In this document: one piece after another, positions 17,481 to 25,423 of the stretch
How positions within the stretch are numbered: position 1 is the first letter of the stretch
Layout of the letters: each line of letters opens with the position of its first letter
DNA from: Streptomyces bambusae
Lineage (GTDB): Bacteria > Actinomycetota > Actinomycetes > Streptomycetales > Streptomycetaceae
Reading direction: 5' to 3'
Assembly: GCF_020532645.1 (NCBI RefSeq)
Contig: NZ_JAJAUZ010000012.1
Span: 62,001 to 126,000, forward strand
Length of the DNA stretch: 64,000 nt
Translations under genes and position numbers: made by a program
The notes under the pieces: model-generated
Database searches by the model: none
What the model saw: only the letters and a program-made list of their open reading frames with translations
What the model was told of the DNA's origin: nothing

Positions 17481-19625
17481 CTAGGCCTGCGGGGCCGAGG
17501 GCGCGGGGCCGACGTAGCGGACGGCGCCCCGTTCGATGCGGTGGAGGTAGGAGACGGGGGTCTTGGTGCGGAACTCCTCGTCGAAGGCGTACGAACGGGC
17601 CAGGCCGCGGTGGTCGGTCTTGGCGAGGGCGGTGAGCAGGTCGGCGCGGGCCGGGCGGCGGCCGGCGCGGGCCAGCTGCGCCAGCTGTCCGGCGACCAGC
17701 CCCGCCACGTCGTACGCCTCGGCCGTCCACACGCCGGGGGCGGTGCCGTACGCCGTGCGGTGGGCGCGGACCAGCGCGGCGGTCTGCGGGGTGTCGGTTC
17801 CGGTGTACGGGGTGAGGAACTGCCAGCCCTCGCCGGACGGGCCCGCGCGGCGGACGAACTCGTCGCCGAGGACGGCGTAGTCGGCGGCCCGCGGCCCCCG
17901 GAACCCGGCGGCGTCGAGCTGCCGGGCGGCTTCGGCGGCGCCCTGCGCGGAGCCCGTGTAGAAGAACCCGTCGATGCCGTGGCCGAGCATGTCCTTGAGG
18001 ACCGGGGCGAGGTCGGCGTCGCCGCGCGGGACGACCCGCGGGTAGGCGCGGCCCCCGTAGGCGGTGACGGTGGCGTCCACGAGGTAGGCGAGCTGCCAGG
18101 CGTCGGTGTCGCCGTCCCGGTCGCAGAGCACGCCGAGGGTGCGCACCTTCTGCTCACCGACGAGCCGCATGTTGATGGCGCCGATGTGCGAGGTGGACAC
18201 CGGGCAGGCCTGGAAGAAGGAGCGGCGGTCCGCGATCCCGAAGACGAGGCCGGCGGCGGAGACGGTGATCAGGGGCACGGAGGCCTGGCCGTACTGCTCC
18301 AGGACGGGCCCCACGGAGGCGTTCGCGGTCGGTCCGACCACGGCGAACACGTCGCGGTCGCCGATCAGCGCGGCGGCCGCCCCGGGCGAGCGGGCCGGGT
18401 CGCCGCCGTCGTCGGCGGTGCGGACGGCCAGGGTGAACGGTTTGTCCTTGCGGGCGTTGAACGCGGCGACGGCGAGCCGGACGCCGCGCTCCTGCGCGCG
18501 GCCGGCGGCGCGGCCGGGCCCGGACAGGTCGGCGTGCACGCCGATGACCCAGCGCCGGGGCGGCGGGCCGGCCGGTGTGGACGGCTGGTCGTCGCGTCCG
18601 GCGAGGTAGGCGGTGAGGCCGCCGGCCGCGGCGAGGACGGCGGCGCCGCCGGCGAGGGCGAGGAATCGGCGGCGGCCGGCCGGTGCGGGCGGCTCCACGG
18701 TGGCGGCCGGGTCGGCGAGGGTCTCCTCGATGCCGGGGAGGGCGAGCAGCAGGGCGGCGCGTTCGGCGATGGTGGCGACGACCGGGTCGGGCAGCCAGTC
18801 GGCGGAGCCGCCGGGCACGTCCTCGGCGAGCTGCCGGTCGAGTTCGGCGGCGGTGGGGCGGGCGTCCGGGTCCTTGGCCAGGCAGGCCTGGAGGAGGGCG
18901 GCGAGTTCGCGGTCGGCGATGCCGTCGGGGCCGAAGGAGGGCTCGTCGTGGACGGTGCGGTACAGCAGCGCGTCGACGGCGCCGGTGCCGAACGGCGGCT
19001 GTCCAGTGGCCGCGTACGCCAGCAGGCAGCCGAGCGAGAACACGTCGCCGGGCGGTCCGGCGGGCCGGCCGGCGGCCTGTTCGGGCGAGAGGAAGCCGGG
19101 GGTGCCGACGATGACGTCGGCGGCGGTGAGGGCGGTGTCCTCGCCGCCGCGGGCGATGCCGAAGTCGATGAGCCGCGGGCCGTCCACGCCGAGCAGTACG
19201 TTGCCGGGCTTGACGTCGCGGTGGACGAGGTCGCGGTCGTGGAGGACGGCGAGGGCCTTGGCGAGCGCGGAGCCGAGGACGCGGACGCTGCGCGCGGGCA
19301 GCGCGCCGTGGGCGGCGACGGCCTCGGCGAGCGAGGGGCCTGGGACGAAGGCGGTGGCCAGCCAGGGTTCGGCGGCGTCCGGGTCGGCGCCCATCACCTC
19401 GACCACCCAGGGGCTGCGCACCCGGGCGGCGATCGCGGCCTCGCGGCGGAAGCGGGCCCGGAAGTCGGACTCGTCGGCGAGGTCGGCCCGGATCACCTTG
19501 ACCGCGGCGAGTGCGCCCTCCTCGGTCCGGCCGAGGTAGACCACGCCCATGCCGCCGGCGCCGAGGCGGCCGAGGAGCCGGTAGCCGGCGATCCGGGACG
19601 GGTCCGTGTGCAGCAGGGGTTCCAT
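17481..19625 (-). CDS. Receptor Ser/Thr kinase with substrate-binding-protein ectodomain (paralogue 2)
   Basis: A 714-aa paralogue of the downstream kinase with the same plan: kinase domain (GAGGMG 22-27, Lys43, HRDVKPGN with Asp137, DFG, GTPGFLSPEQ), one membrane segment (about 322-346) and a Leu/Ile/Val-binding-protein-like ectodomain (VHADLSGPGRAAGR, VVGPTANASVGP, ADYAVLGDEF). The kinase halves are nearly superimposable over the first 160 residues, indicating tandem duplication, while the sensor domains have diverged, so they probably read different small ligands. ATG 19625 overlaps the lipoprotein stop (ATGA), a sign of translational coupling. Confidence 0.91.
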   Translation of the reverse strand: MEPLLHTDPSRIAGYRLLGRLGAGGMGVVYLGRTEEGALAAVKVIRADLADESDFRARFRREAAIAARVRSPWVVEVMGADPDAAEPWLATAFVPGPSLAEAVAAHGALPARSVRVLGSALAKALAVLHDRDLVHRDVKPGNVLLGVDGPRLIDFGIARGGEDTALTAADVIVGTPGFLSPEQAAGRPAGPPGDVFSLGCLLAYAATGQPPFGTGAVDALLYRTVHDEPSFGPDGIADRELAALLQACLAKDPDARPTAAELDRQLAEDVPGGSADWLPDPVVATIAERAALLLALPGIEETLADPAATVEPPAPAGRRRFLALAGGAAVLAAAGGLTAYLAGRDDQPSTPAGPPPRRWVIGVHADLSGPGRAAGRAQERGVRLAVAAFNARKDKPFTLAVRTADDGGDPARSPGAAAALIGDRDVFAVVGPTANASVGPVLEQYGQASVPLITVSAAGLVFGIADRRSFFQACPVSTSHIGAINMRLVGEQKVRTLGVLCDRDGDTDAWQLAYLVDATVTAYGGRAYPRVVPRGDADLAPVLKDMLGHGIDGFFYTGSAQGAAEAARQLDAAGFRGPRAADYAVLGDEFVRRAGPSGEGWQFLTPYTGTDTPQTAALVRAHRTAYGTAPGVWTAEAYDVAGLVAGQLAQLARAGRRPARADLLTALAKTDHRGLARSYAFDEEFRTKTPVSYLHRIERGAVRYVGPAPSAPQA

Positions 19626-20458
19626 CAGCCCGCCTTCCCCAGCTGGTCCTTGGCGCGCTGCATCATCCATGAGGTGCCCTGCACCATGAGGGGTGCCAGC
19701 TCCTGGGAGGTCAGACCGGCGGACGCCTTGGCGGACACGGCCACGGTGACGGGCCCGTACTGGCCCTGCCCCCAGGTGTACGGGAAGGGGCCGCGGTTGC
19801 CCGGTCCGTAGTGTTCGCCGTACTCGTTGAAGGCGTCCTCGGTCCAGGCGTTGGTGCCCTCGCCGTAGAGGAGGGTGGTGCCGATCAGTCGGGTGAGGCG
19901 TTCGTCGTTGCGCAGCTGCTGCTCGGGGCAGCGCATGATCTCTTCCATGGCCCGGGCGACCTCCCAGGCGGATTCCTCGCGGGAGCGGTGCACGGTCACG
20001 GTGGCGCTCAGTTCGACGCGGCCGCGGCCCTGCCGGGCCGGGATGTGGAAGTAGCGGGTGCGGGTGGCCAGGACGTCGGCGGGCAGCGGGCCGGTCTGCC
20101 AGATGCAGTCCGCGTCGAGCACGGGGTAGCGCGCCGGGTCGCTCTCGTACGGGGTGTTGGGGCGGACGCCGGGGCCCATCAGCCGGCTGTCGGCGATGAT
20201 GCGGCCGAGGAGGGCGCGGGCGTCGGTCCGGTTCTTCGGCACCTTCGCCTCGTCGACCGGTGGCACGGTGACGGTGGGGGCGGGTGTCGCGGACGGGCTC
20301 GCGGTGGACGGGGAGGCCGTACCGGGCGGGCCGGACGTCCGGCCGGACGGGGTGGCTCCGGCGGCGCGCGAGGCGGTGCCCTCCGAGCATCCCGCCAGGG
20401 CGAGCAGGGCGGCGAGCGCGCAGGCCACGGCGCCCGTTGTGCTGTGTCCGATTCTCAC
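19625..20458 (-). CDS. Secreted lipoprotein heading the receptor-kinase operon
   Basis: A 277-aa lipoprotein with a signal peptide ending in LLALAGC (lipobox), then a Ser/Thr/Pro-rich linker (about 30-70) and a folded domain with Trp and Cys residues (DADCIWQTG, EEIMRCPEQQ) that I do not recognise. GTG 20458 follows GGGGGG closely; a TTG at 20470 overlaps that ribosome site and is unlikely. The ATGA overlap with the kinase gene means the three proteins are made together, so the lipoprotein may deliver ligand to, or be controlled by, the receptor kinases. That link is inference from position only. Confidence 0.82.
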   Translation of the reverse strand: MRIGHSTTGAVACALAALLALAGCSEGTASRAAGATPSGRTSGPPGTASPSTASPSATPAPTVTVPPVDEAKVPKNRTDARALLGRIIADSRLMGPGVRPNTPYESDPARYPVLDADCIWQTGPLPADVLATRTRYFHIPARQGRGRVELSATVTVHRSREESAWEVARAMEEIMRCPEQQLRNDERLTRLIGTTLLYGEGTNAWTEDAFNEYGEHYGPGNRGPFPYTWGQGQYGPVTVAVSAKASAGLTSQELAPLMVQGTSWMMQRAKDQLGKAG

Positions 20459-20643
20459 AAGACCCCCCAACCCGCTTGATCCTACGCGGCGTTGGGAGCC
20501 GTCGACAGGTGATTCGGAGCACCCGTGGGAGCGGTCCGCGCGGCGGCCGTGGTGCGCCCCGGGCCGGGCGGGCGGCGGCGGTTACGATCTTGCAGATCAG
20601 GCGGCATGCGCACGCCGGTGGACCTCGTCGAAGGGTGGCCCCG

Positions 20644-21549
20644 ATGGACGGCACGACCTCGCAGCCGGGCGGCCGGCCCTCGGCATCCGACGCCGTGCCC
20701 GCAGCGCCGCCGGGGCCGCTGGTCGGCGCCGGCTGGCTCGCGGCCCGGCTCGGCACGCCGGGGCTGGTGGTGCTGGACGCGTCGGTCGGTGCGCAGCGCG
20801 GGGCGGGCCGGCGGATCCCGGGCGCCCGGCCGTTCGACATCGACGGCGCCCTGTCCGACCACGGCGCGCCGGTCCCGCACACGATGCCGTCGCCGGAACG
20901 GTTCGCCGAGGAGATGCGGGCGCTGGGCGTGGACGACGGGTCGGTCGTGGTCGTGTATGACGCGGCGGGGATCTACTCCAGTGCGCGGGCCTGGTGGATG
21001 CTGCGGGCGATGGGCTTCGACCGGGCGGCCGTGCTCGACGGCGGGCTGCCCGGCTGGGAGGGCGCGGGCCTGCCGGTGGCGGACGGCCCGCCGCAGTACG
21101 CGGGGCCGCCCGGCGGTTTCACCGCCCGGCCGCGCCCGGGGCTGGTGGTGGACGCCGTCGCGGTGGCCGCAGCGCTGACCGCTGCGGACACGGCCGTGCT
21201 GGACGCCCGTACCCGTGAGCGGTTCGAAGGGAAGGCTCCCGAGCCGCGGCCGGGGCTGCGCGGCGGGCACATGCCCGGCGCGGTCAGCCTGCCCTTCGGC
21301 GAACTCCAGGACGGGGCGGGGCGGATGCTGCCGCCGGGGGTGCTGCGCACCGCGTTCGAGGAGGCGGCCGGGGAGCGGGAGCGGCTGGTGTTCAGCTGCG
21401 GCTCGGGTGTCACCGCGTGCGTGCTGGCGCTGGGCGCCGAGCTGGCCGGCTACCGGGACACCGCCGTGTACGACGGGTCGTGGAGCGAGTGGGGGCTGCC
21501 GTCGGGGCGCCCGGTGGCGACCGGGCCGGCCGCGCCGCACCGGCCGTGA
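20644..21549 (+). CDS. Two-domain rhodanese-type sulfurtransferase
   Basis: A 301-aa thiosulfate/3-mercaptopyruvate sulfurtransferase-like enzyme: an inactive N-terminal rhodanese domain (about 25-150, IPGARPFDID) and a catalytic C-terminal domain with the active loop CGSGVTA (Cys252). The CGSGVTA form is typical of mercaptopyruvate sulfurtransferases. The Ala/Pro-rich first 20 residues are probably disordered. Its stop overlaps the gluconokinase start (GTGA), so the two are co-translated. Confidence 0.9.
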   Translation: MDGTTSQPGGRPSASDAVPAAPPGPLVGAGWLAARLGTPGLVVLDASVGAQRGAGRRIPGARPFDIDGALSDHGAPVPHTMPSPERFAEEMRALGVDDGSVVVVYDAAGIYSSARAWWMLRAMGFDRAAVLDGGLPGWEGAGLPVADGPPQYAGPPGGFTARPRPGLVVDAVAVAAALTAADTAVLDARTRERFEGKAPEPRPGLRGGHMPGAVSLPFGELQDGAGRMLPPGVLRTAFEEAAGERERLVFSCGSGVTACVLALGAELAGYRDTAVYDGSWSEWGLPSGRPVATGPAAPHRP

Positions 21550-22070
21550 GCGCTGCGGCGGCCGGGCCGGTCGTGGTGGTGATGGGGGTGTCGGGTACCG
21601 GGAAGTCCACGGTGGGGCGGCTGCTGGCGGATGCCCTGGGGGTTCCGTACGCGGAGGGCGACGACTTCCATCCGCAGGCGAACGTCGCGAAGATGGCGGC
21701 CGGCGTTCCGCTGGACGACGCGGACCGGGCGCCGTGGCTGGACGCGGTGGGCCGGTGGGCGCGGGGGCGGTCGGGTCCGGGCGGGGTGGTCTCGTGCTCC
21801 GCGCTGCGGCGGGCGTACCGGGACCGGCTGCGGGCGGCCGCGCCGGGCCTCGTGTTCGTCCACCTCACGGGCGACCGGGCGCTGATCGAGGCGCGGATGG
21901 CGGAGCGGGCCGGCCATTTCATGCCGGTGTCGCTGCTCGGCTCGCAGTTCGCCCTGCTGGAGCCGCTGGCTGCGGACGAGCCGGGGGCGGCGGTGCCGGT
22001 GTCGGGGACGGCGGCCGAGGTGACGGCCCGGGCGCTGGCGGCGGTGCGGGGTGCAGGACCGTTCCTGTAG
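21546..22070 (+). CDS. Gluconokinase
   Basis: A 174-aa kinase phosphorylating D-gluconate to 6-phosphogluconate. It has the P-loop GVSGTGKST (about 14-22), the substrate-binding EGDDFHP and N-x-x-KMAAGVPLDD motif, CSALRRAYRDRLR, and GHFMPVSLLGSQFALLE, all characteristic of the GntK family. GTG 21546 overlaps the rhodanese stop codon in the order GTGA. There is no gnt transporter beside it, but the KDPG aldolase/KDG kinase operon lies 1 kb away. Confidence 0.92.
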   Translation: MSAAAAGPVVVVMGVSGTGKSTVGRLLADALGVPYAEGDDFHPQANVAKMAAGVPLDDADRAPWLDAVGRWARGRSGPGGVVSCSALRRAYRDRLRAAAPGLVFVHLTGDRALIEARMAERAGHFMPVSLLGSQFALLEPLAADEPGAAVPVSGTAAEVTARALAAVRGAGPFL

Positions 22071-22159
22071 CTCATGCCGGGTCGTTGGCGGGTCCTGACA
22101 CGCTCACTTTCGGGTGAGGGTGCCGGGGCTCGGGCCGGGGCGGCGCCAGGGTGGCGGCC

Positions 22160-22822
22160 ATGATCACTTCTGCGCTGCGACGGCGTGCCGTCGCCCTCAC
22201 CGCCGTGCTCGCCGCCGCCCTGCTGCCGACCGCCGCCGCCCATTCCGCCCCCGCGACCGCACCGGCGCGCGAGGGCGCTCCGGCGGCGGGTGCGTCGCCC
22301 TTCCGTGCTGCCGCGCCGGCCAACTCCTGCCCGCGGGTGACCGACCACCTGTTCGCCGCGGCCGACCGGAGCGTCCGGCTCGAACGCATCACCCCGTCGC
22401 CGTCGTGGCGGATCAACTGCAAGCAGCTGTACCGCTCGGACAGCCGTCCGCCGGAGGTCGTCTTCGAGTCCGGCTTCCACCCGCGGGACACGGTGAACGG
22501 GCAGTACGACATCGAGCAGTACGTCCTGGTCAACCAGCCCTCGCCGTACGTCTCCACGTCGTACGACCACGACCTGTACAAGACGTGGTGGAAGAGCGGC
22601 TGGAACTACTACATCGACGCCCCCGGCGGCGTGGACGTGAACCTGACCATCGGCGACACGCACAAGTGGGCCTCCCAGGTGGAGGTGGCCTTCCCCGGCG
22701 GCATCGCCCGCTCGTTCATCGTCGGCGTCTGTCCGGTCGACAAGGTCAACAAGACCGAAATCATGTCCGACTGCGTGGACAACCCCCACTACGAGCCCTG
22801 GCGCAACACCTTCCCGAACTGA
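22160..22822 (+). CDS. Secreted ADP-ribosyltransferase of the pierisin/scabin/ScARP type
   Basis: A 220-aa exported protein with a signal peptide (about 1-29, cleaved near AHSA) and a small mono-ADP-ribosyltransferase domain. The catalytic set is complete and ordered: Arg92 in QLYRSDSRPP, the NAD-binding STS motif 132-134 in YVSTSYD, and Q173-V-E175 in SQVEVAFPGG, the Q-x-E seen in pierisin-like enzymes that modify guanine in DNA or nucleotides. PGGVDVN (155-161) and four Cys (57, 87, 191, 205), enough for two disulfides, also match scabin and S. coelicolor ScARP. ATG 22160 is used; GTG 22151 is possible. No immunity gene is recognisable beside it. Confidence 0.88.
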   Translation: MITSALRRRAVALTAVLAAALLPTAAAHSAPATAPAREGAPAAGASPFRAAAPANSCPRVTDHLFAAADRSVRLERITPSPSWRINCKQLYRSDSRPPEVVFESGFHPRDTVNGQYDIEQYVLVNQPSPYVSTSYDHDLYKTWWKSGWNYYIDAPGGVDVNLTIGDTHKWASQVEVAFPGGIARSFIVGVCPVDKVNKTEIMSDCVDNPHYEPWRNTFPN

Positions 22823-22829
22823 CCCCCCG

Positions 22830-22880
22830 CCCCCGCCAGGGGCGCGGGGAACTGCGCGACCGGCCCCCGCCGGCCCGCGG
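22830..22880 (+). repeat. Streptomycete intergenic repeat (GGGGCGCGGGGAACTGCGCGAC type)
   Basis: The stretch around GGGGCGCGGGGAACTG then CGCGACCGGCCCCC is a repeat I know from many intergenic regions of Streptomyces genomes. It lies between the convergent ADP-ribosyltransferase and sugar-kinase genes and can fold into GC hairpins, so it may serve as a terminator. Confidence 0.6.
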
Positions 22881-22882
22881 AA

Positions 22883-23881
22883 TCACCCGGCCCCGCGCCC
22901 CGCAACACGCCCCCCAACACGCGCCGCCGTGCGCGCCGCCGTCTCGGAGAAGGCCGGTACGCATCCCGTACCGCCCCGCCCCGACACCGACAGGGACGCG
23001 GCGGACAGCCCGTGCGCCACGGCGAGGCCGAGCTCGTCGCCGAGCGCCAGCCGCGCCGTCACGGTGCCGGTGAAGCAGTCACCGGCACCGGTCGCGTCCA
23101 CGACCGCCGGGTTCACCGGCACCTCCAGCCCCACCGCGCCCTCCCCCCGGTCCAGGAAGAACCGCCCGGCCCCGCTGGTCACCGCCACGACCGGCGCCCC
23201 CAGCGCCCGCACCCGCGCCGCGGCCACGACCGGGTCCACGGTCCCCAGCAGTGCCCCCGCGTCCCCCGGGCACGAGAGCTTGACCAGCCCCGCCAGCGGC
23301 GCCAGCTCCGCCAGGAGCGCCGCGGCCGCCGCCCGGTCCCCCAGCCGCGCCCGATAGTTGACGTCGTACGAGACGTGCCCGCCGGCTTCGTGCACCACCC
23401 GCGCCGCCGCCGGCACCGCCGCCCGGCCGGATGCGGACAGCGCCCCCGTCACCCCGCTCGTGACCAGCGCCCCGCACCCGGCCAGCAGCGGACGCCACTC
23501 CTCCACGTGCTCCGGGGCCAGCGTCGAGCCGGCGCTGCCGGTTCGCCAGTAGACGAACTCCCGGTCCCCGGCCGCGTCGGACGCCAGCAGGTAGGCCCCG
23601 TTGGGCCGGGGAGCCGTGCACACGGCGGAGACATCGATGCCCAGCTCCCCCGCCCGCGCCAGCAGCGGCCCGCTCAGCTCGTCGTCACCGACCACCGCCA
23701 GCAGCCCGGTGCGCGCACCCGCGGCCGCCGCGGCCGCCGCCGCGTTCAGCGCGTCACCGGAGAACGACAGCCGCGCCGCGCCGCCGTCCCGCACCTCGTG
23801 CAGCGGGCTGTCCGCGTGGACCTCGACCAGCACCTCACCCATCACCAGGACGTCGTACGGCTCCCCTCCGGTCCCGTTCAC
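22883..23881 (-). CDS. kdgK: PfkB-family sugar kinase (probable 2-dehydro-3-deoxygluconate kinase)
   Basis: A 332-aa ribokinase-fold enzyme with the N-terminal GEVLVEVHADSP and Gly-rich FSGDALNAA, and the C-terminal anion hole/catalytic signature DATGAGDCFTG. Coupled to a KDPG aldolase, it most likely phosphorylates 2-keto-3-deoxygluconate to KDPG in uronate or sugar-acid breakdown. GTG 23881 overlaps the aldolase stop (GTGA); ATG 23899 is an in-frame alternative. The two are co-transcribed from the IclR-controlled promoter near 24530. Confidence 0.85.
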   Translation of the reverse strand: MNGTGGEPYDVLVMGEVLVEVHADSPLHEVRDGGAARLSFSGDALNAAAAAAAAGARTGLLAVVGDDELSGPLLARAGELGIDVSAVCTAPRPNGAYLLASDAAGDREFVYWRTGSAGSTLAPEHVEEWRPLLAGCGALVTSGVTGALSASGRAAVPAAARVVHEAGGHVSYDVNYRARLGDRAAAAALLAELAPLAGLVKLSCPGDAGALLGTVDPVVAAARVRALGAPVVAVTSGAGRFFLDRGEGAVGLEVPVNPAVVDATGAGDCFTGTVTARLALGDELGLAVAHGLSAASLSVSGRGGTGCVPAFSETAARTAARVGGRVAGRGAG

Positions 23882-24507
23882 GGCGTCCCGCCACAGCATC
23901 CGCACGGCCGCGCGACGGCCGCGAACACCCCGGCCAGGGCGGCCGCTCCGGCCGGCAGCCCGGAGCCGATGCCGACCGCGTCGGCGCCCTCGTCGAGCCA
24001 CGCCCCGACGTCCTCGGGCCGGATCCCCCCGGTCGGCACCAGCAGCGCCGGCGGCAGGACGGGCCGCAGCGAGCGCAGGTAGCGGGGCCCGACCGCATGC
24101 GCGGGAAACACCTTCGCGGCCCCGTACCGGGCCGCCGCCGCGATCTCCCCCGGTGTGAAGCCGCCCTCGACGAACACCGCGCCCCGCCGCTCGGCGACCG
24201 CCCGCACCGCGGGCGCGGGGAACGGCGAGACGAGGAACGCCGCCCCGGCGTCCAGCGCGGCCTCCGCCTGCCCGGTCGTGCTCACCGTCCCCACGCCGAT
24301 GACGGCCGGCCGTCCGGCCGGGTCGGCGAGCGCGGCCGCCGCGGTCACCGCCCCGGCCCACCCGGGCGTGGACGTGGTCAGCTCGACCACCCGCCCGCCC
24401 GCCGCGACGAGGGCCGCGGCCCTGGCCACCGCCTCGTCCGGACCGGCACTGCGCAGCACCGGCAGCAGGCGCTGCGCCGCGAGCGCCGCCAGCGGATGAC
24501 AGGACAT
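23878..24507 (-). CDS. eda: KDPG/KHG aldolase
   Basis: A 209-aa class I aldolase cleaving 2-keto-3-deoxy-6-phosphogluconate to pyruvate and glyceraldehyde 3-phosphate. Residues matching E. coli Eda are Glu42 in VVELTTSTPG (general acid/base), Lys132 in AAKVFPAH (Schiff base) and Thr159 in LVPTGGI (phosphate/pyruvate site). ATG 24507 follows a strong GGAGGGGGAGGG ribosome site. It is the first gene of a two-gene operon with the PfkB kinase, divergent from an IclR regulator. Together with the gluconokinase at 21546 this suggests sugar-acid catabolism. Confidence 0.92.
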   Translation of the reverse strand: MSCHPLAALAAQRLLPVLRSAGPDEAVARAAALVAAGGRVVELTTSTPGWAGAVTAAAALADPAGRPAVIGVGTVSTTGQAEAALDAGAAFLVSPFPAPAVRAVAERRGAVFVEGGFTPGEIAAAARYGAAKVFPAHAVGPRYLRSLRPVLPPALLVPTGGIRPEDVGAWLDEGADAVGIGSGLPAGAAALAGVFAAVARPCGCCGGTP

Positions 24508-24531
24508 GACACCCTCCCCCTCCACGCATTT

Positions 24532-24568
24532 GTTCCACGTAACGGAACCGAGTACCGTGTAACAGAAC
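24532..24568. promoter_or_regulatory. Probable twin IclR operator
   Basis: Two 17-bp elements, GTTCCACGTAACGGAAC (24532-24548) and GTACCGTGTAACAGAAC (24552-24568), match at 13 of 17 positions and are offset by exactly 20 bp, two helical turns. The first is an inverted repeat GTTCC-N7-GGAAC. They lie 25 bp before the aldolase start and about 36 bp before the IclR start, well placed to repress both. Confidence 0.7.
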
Positions 24569-24603
24569 TCTTGGCGAGGACTCTACACAGGGACGGGACA
24601 CCG

Positions 24604-25398
24604 ATGGCGGCCGAACAGCAGGAATCCGCACGGCCCGCCCCCCGCGGCGGCCGCACCTCCACCGCCGGCACCGCCCTGGAGAAGTCGCTGCGCATCCTGG
24701 AGGCGGTGGCCGCGCCCGGCGGCCCGCACCGGCTCACCGACATCGCCCGCGCCGCCGCCGTCCCCAAGTCGAGCACGCACCGGATCCTGACCGCGCTCGC
24801 CGGACAGGGTTACGTACGGTCCGCCGACGAGGTCCGGTACGCCGCCGGGCCGCGGCTGCGCACGCTGGCCGCGGAGGTCTCGGCCGGGGAGCCGGCGGGG
24901 ATCGGGCAGGTGCTGGGCCGGCTCCGGCAGGCCACCGGGCAGACCGTCCACCTGGCCCTGCACAGCGGGGAGACGGTGACGTACATCCGGAAGCTGGAGG
25001 ACCACGCCCGCCCGTTCCGGACCGCCTCCCGCACCGGCATGCGAATGCCGCTGCACACCACCGCCATCGGCAAGTGCGTGCTGGCCGGGCTGCCGGCCGC
25101 CGAGGCGGACGCCCTGCTCGACGCCGCCGGTCTGCCCGGCCGCACCCCGGCCTCGCTGACCACCCGGGAGGCCCTGCGCGCCGACCTGGACGCGGTCCGG
25201 TCGCGCGGCTGGGCGCTGGACGACGAGGAGAACGAGCCGGGGATCCGCTGCATCGGTGCCGCCGTGCTCGACCCGTCGGGCCGCCCGGTGGGCGGGGTCA
25301 GCGTCACGACGGTCACCTTCCTGGTGCCGCGCCAGGAGCTCGAGTCGTACGCGCCGGCGCTGCGGGAGGCGGCGGCCGCGCTGGCCCCGCTGCTCTGA
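24604..25398 (+). CDS. IclR-family transcriptional regulator (KdgR-like)
   Basis: A 264-aa regulator: a disordered N-terminus, a winged HTH (about 22-85; GTALEKSLRILEAVA and VPKSSTHRILTAL) and a C-terminal IclR effector domain (about 95-264; TAIGKCVLAGLP and GIRCIGAAVLDPSGRPVGGVSV). ATG 24604 follows AGGGACGGG. It is divergent from the KDPG aldolase/KDG kinase operon, the arrangement of KdgR-like repressors that respond to KDG or KDPG. The twin 17-bp repeats in the shared promoter are its probable operators. Confidence 0.93.
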   Translation: MAAEQQESARPAPRGGRTSTAGTALEKSLRILEAVAAPGGPHRLTDIARAAAVPKSSTHRILTALAGQGYVRSADEVRYAAGPRLRTLAAEVSAGEPAGIGQVLGRLRQATGQTVHLALHSGETVTYIRKLEDHARPFRTASRTGMRMPLHTTAIGKCVLAGLPAAEADALLDAAGLPGRTPASLTTREALRADLDAVRSRGWALDDEENEPGIRCIGAAVLDPSGRPVGGVSVTTVTFLVPRQELESYAPALREAAAALAPLL

Positions 25399-25423
25399 CC
25401 GCGGCGCTCCGGCCCCGCGCGCG

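Noticed and set aside
22883..24507. The kinase/aldolase pair as 2-keto-3-deoxygalactonate (De Ley-Doudoroff) genes
   Set aside because: Possible, but the IclR regulator and Eda-type residues fit KDG/KDPG equally well and no galactonate dehydratase is present.
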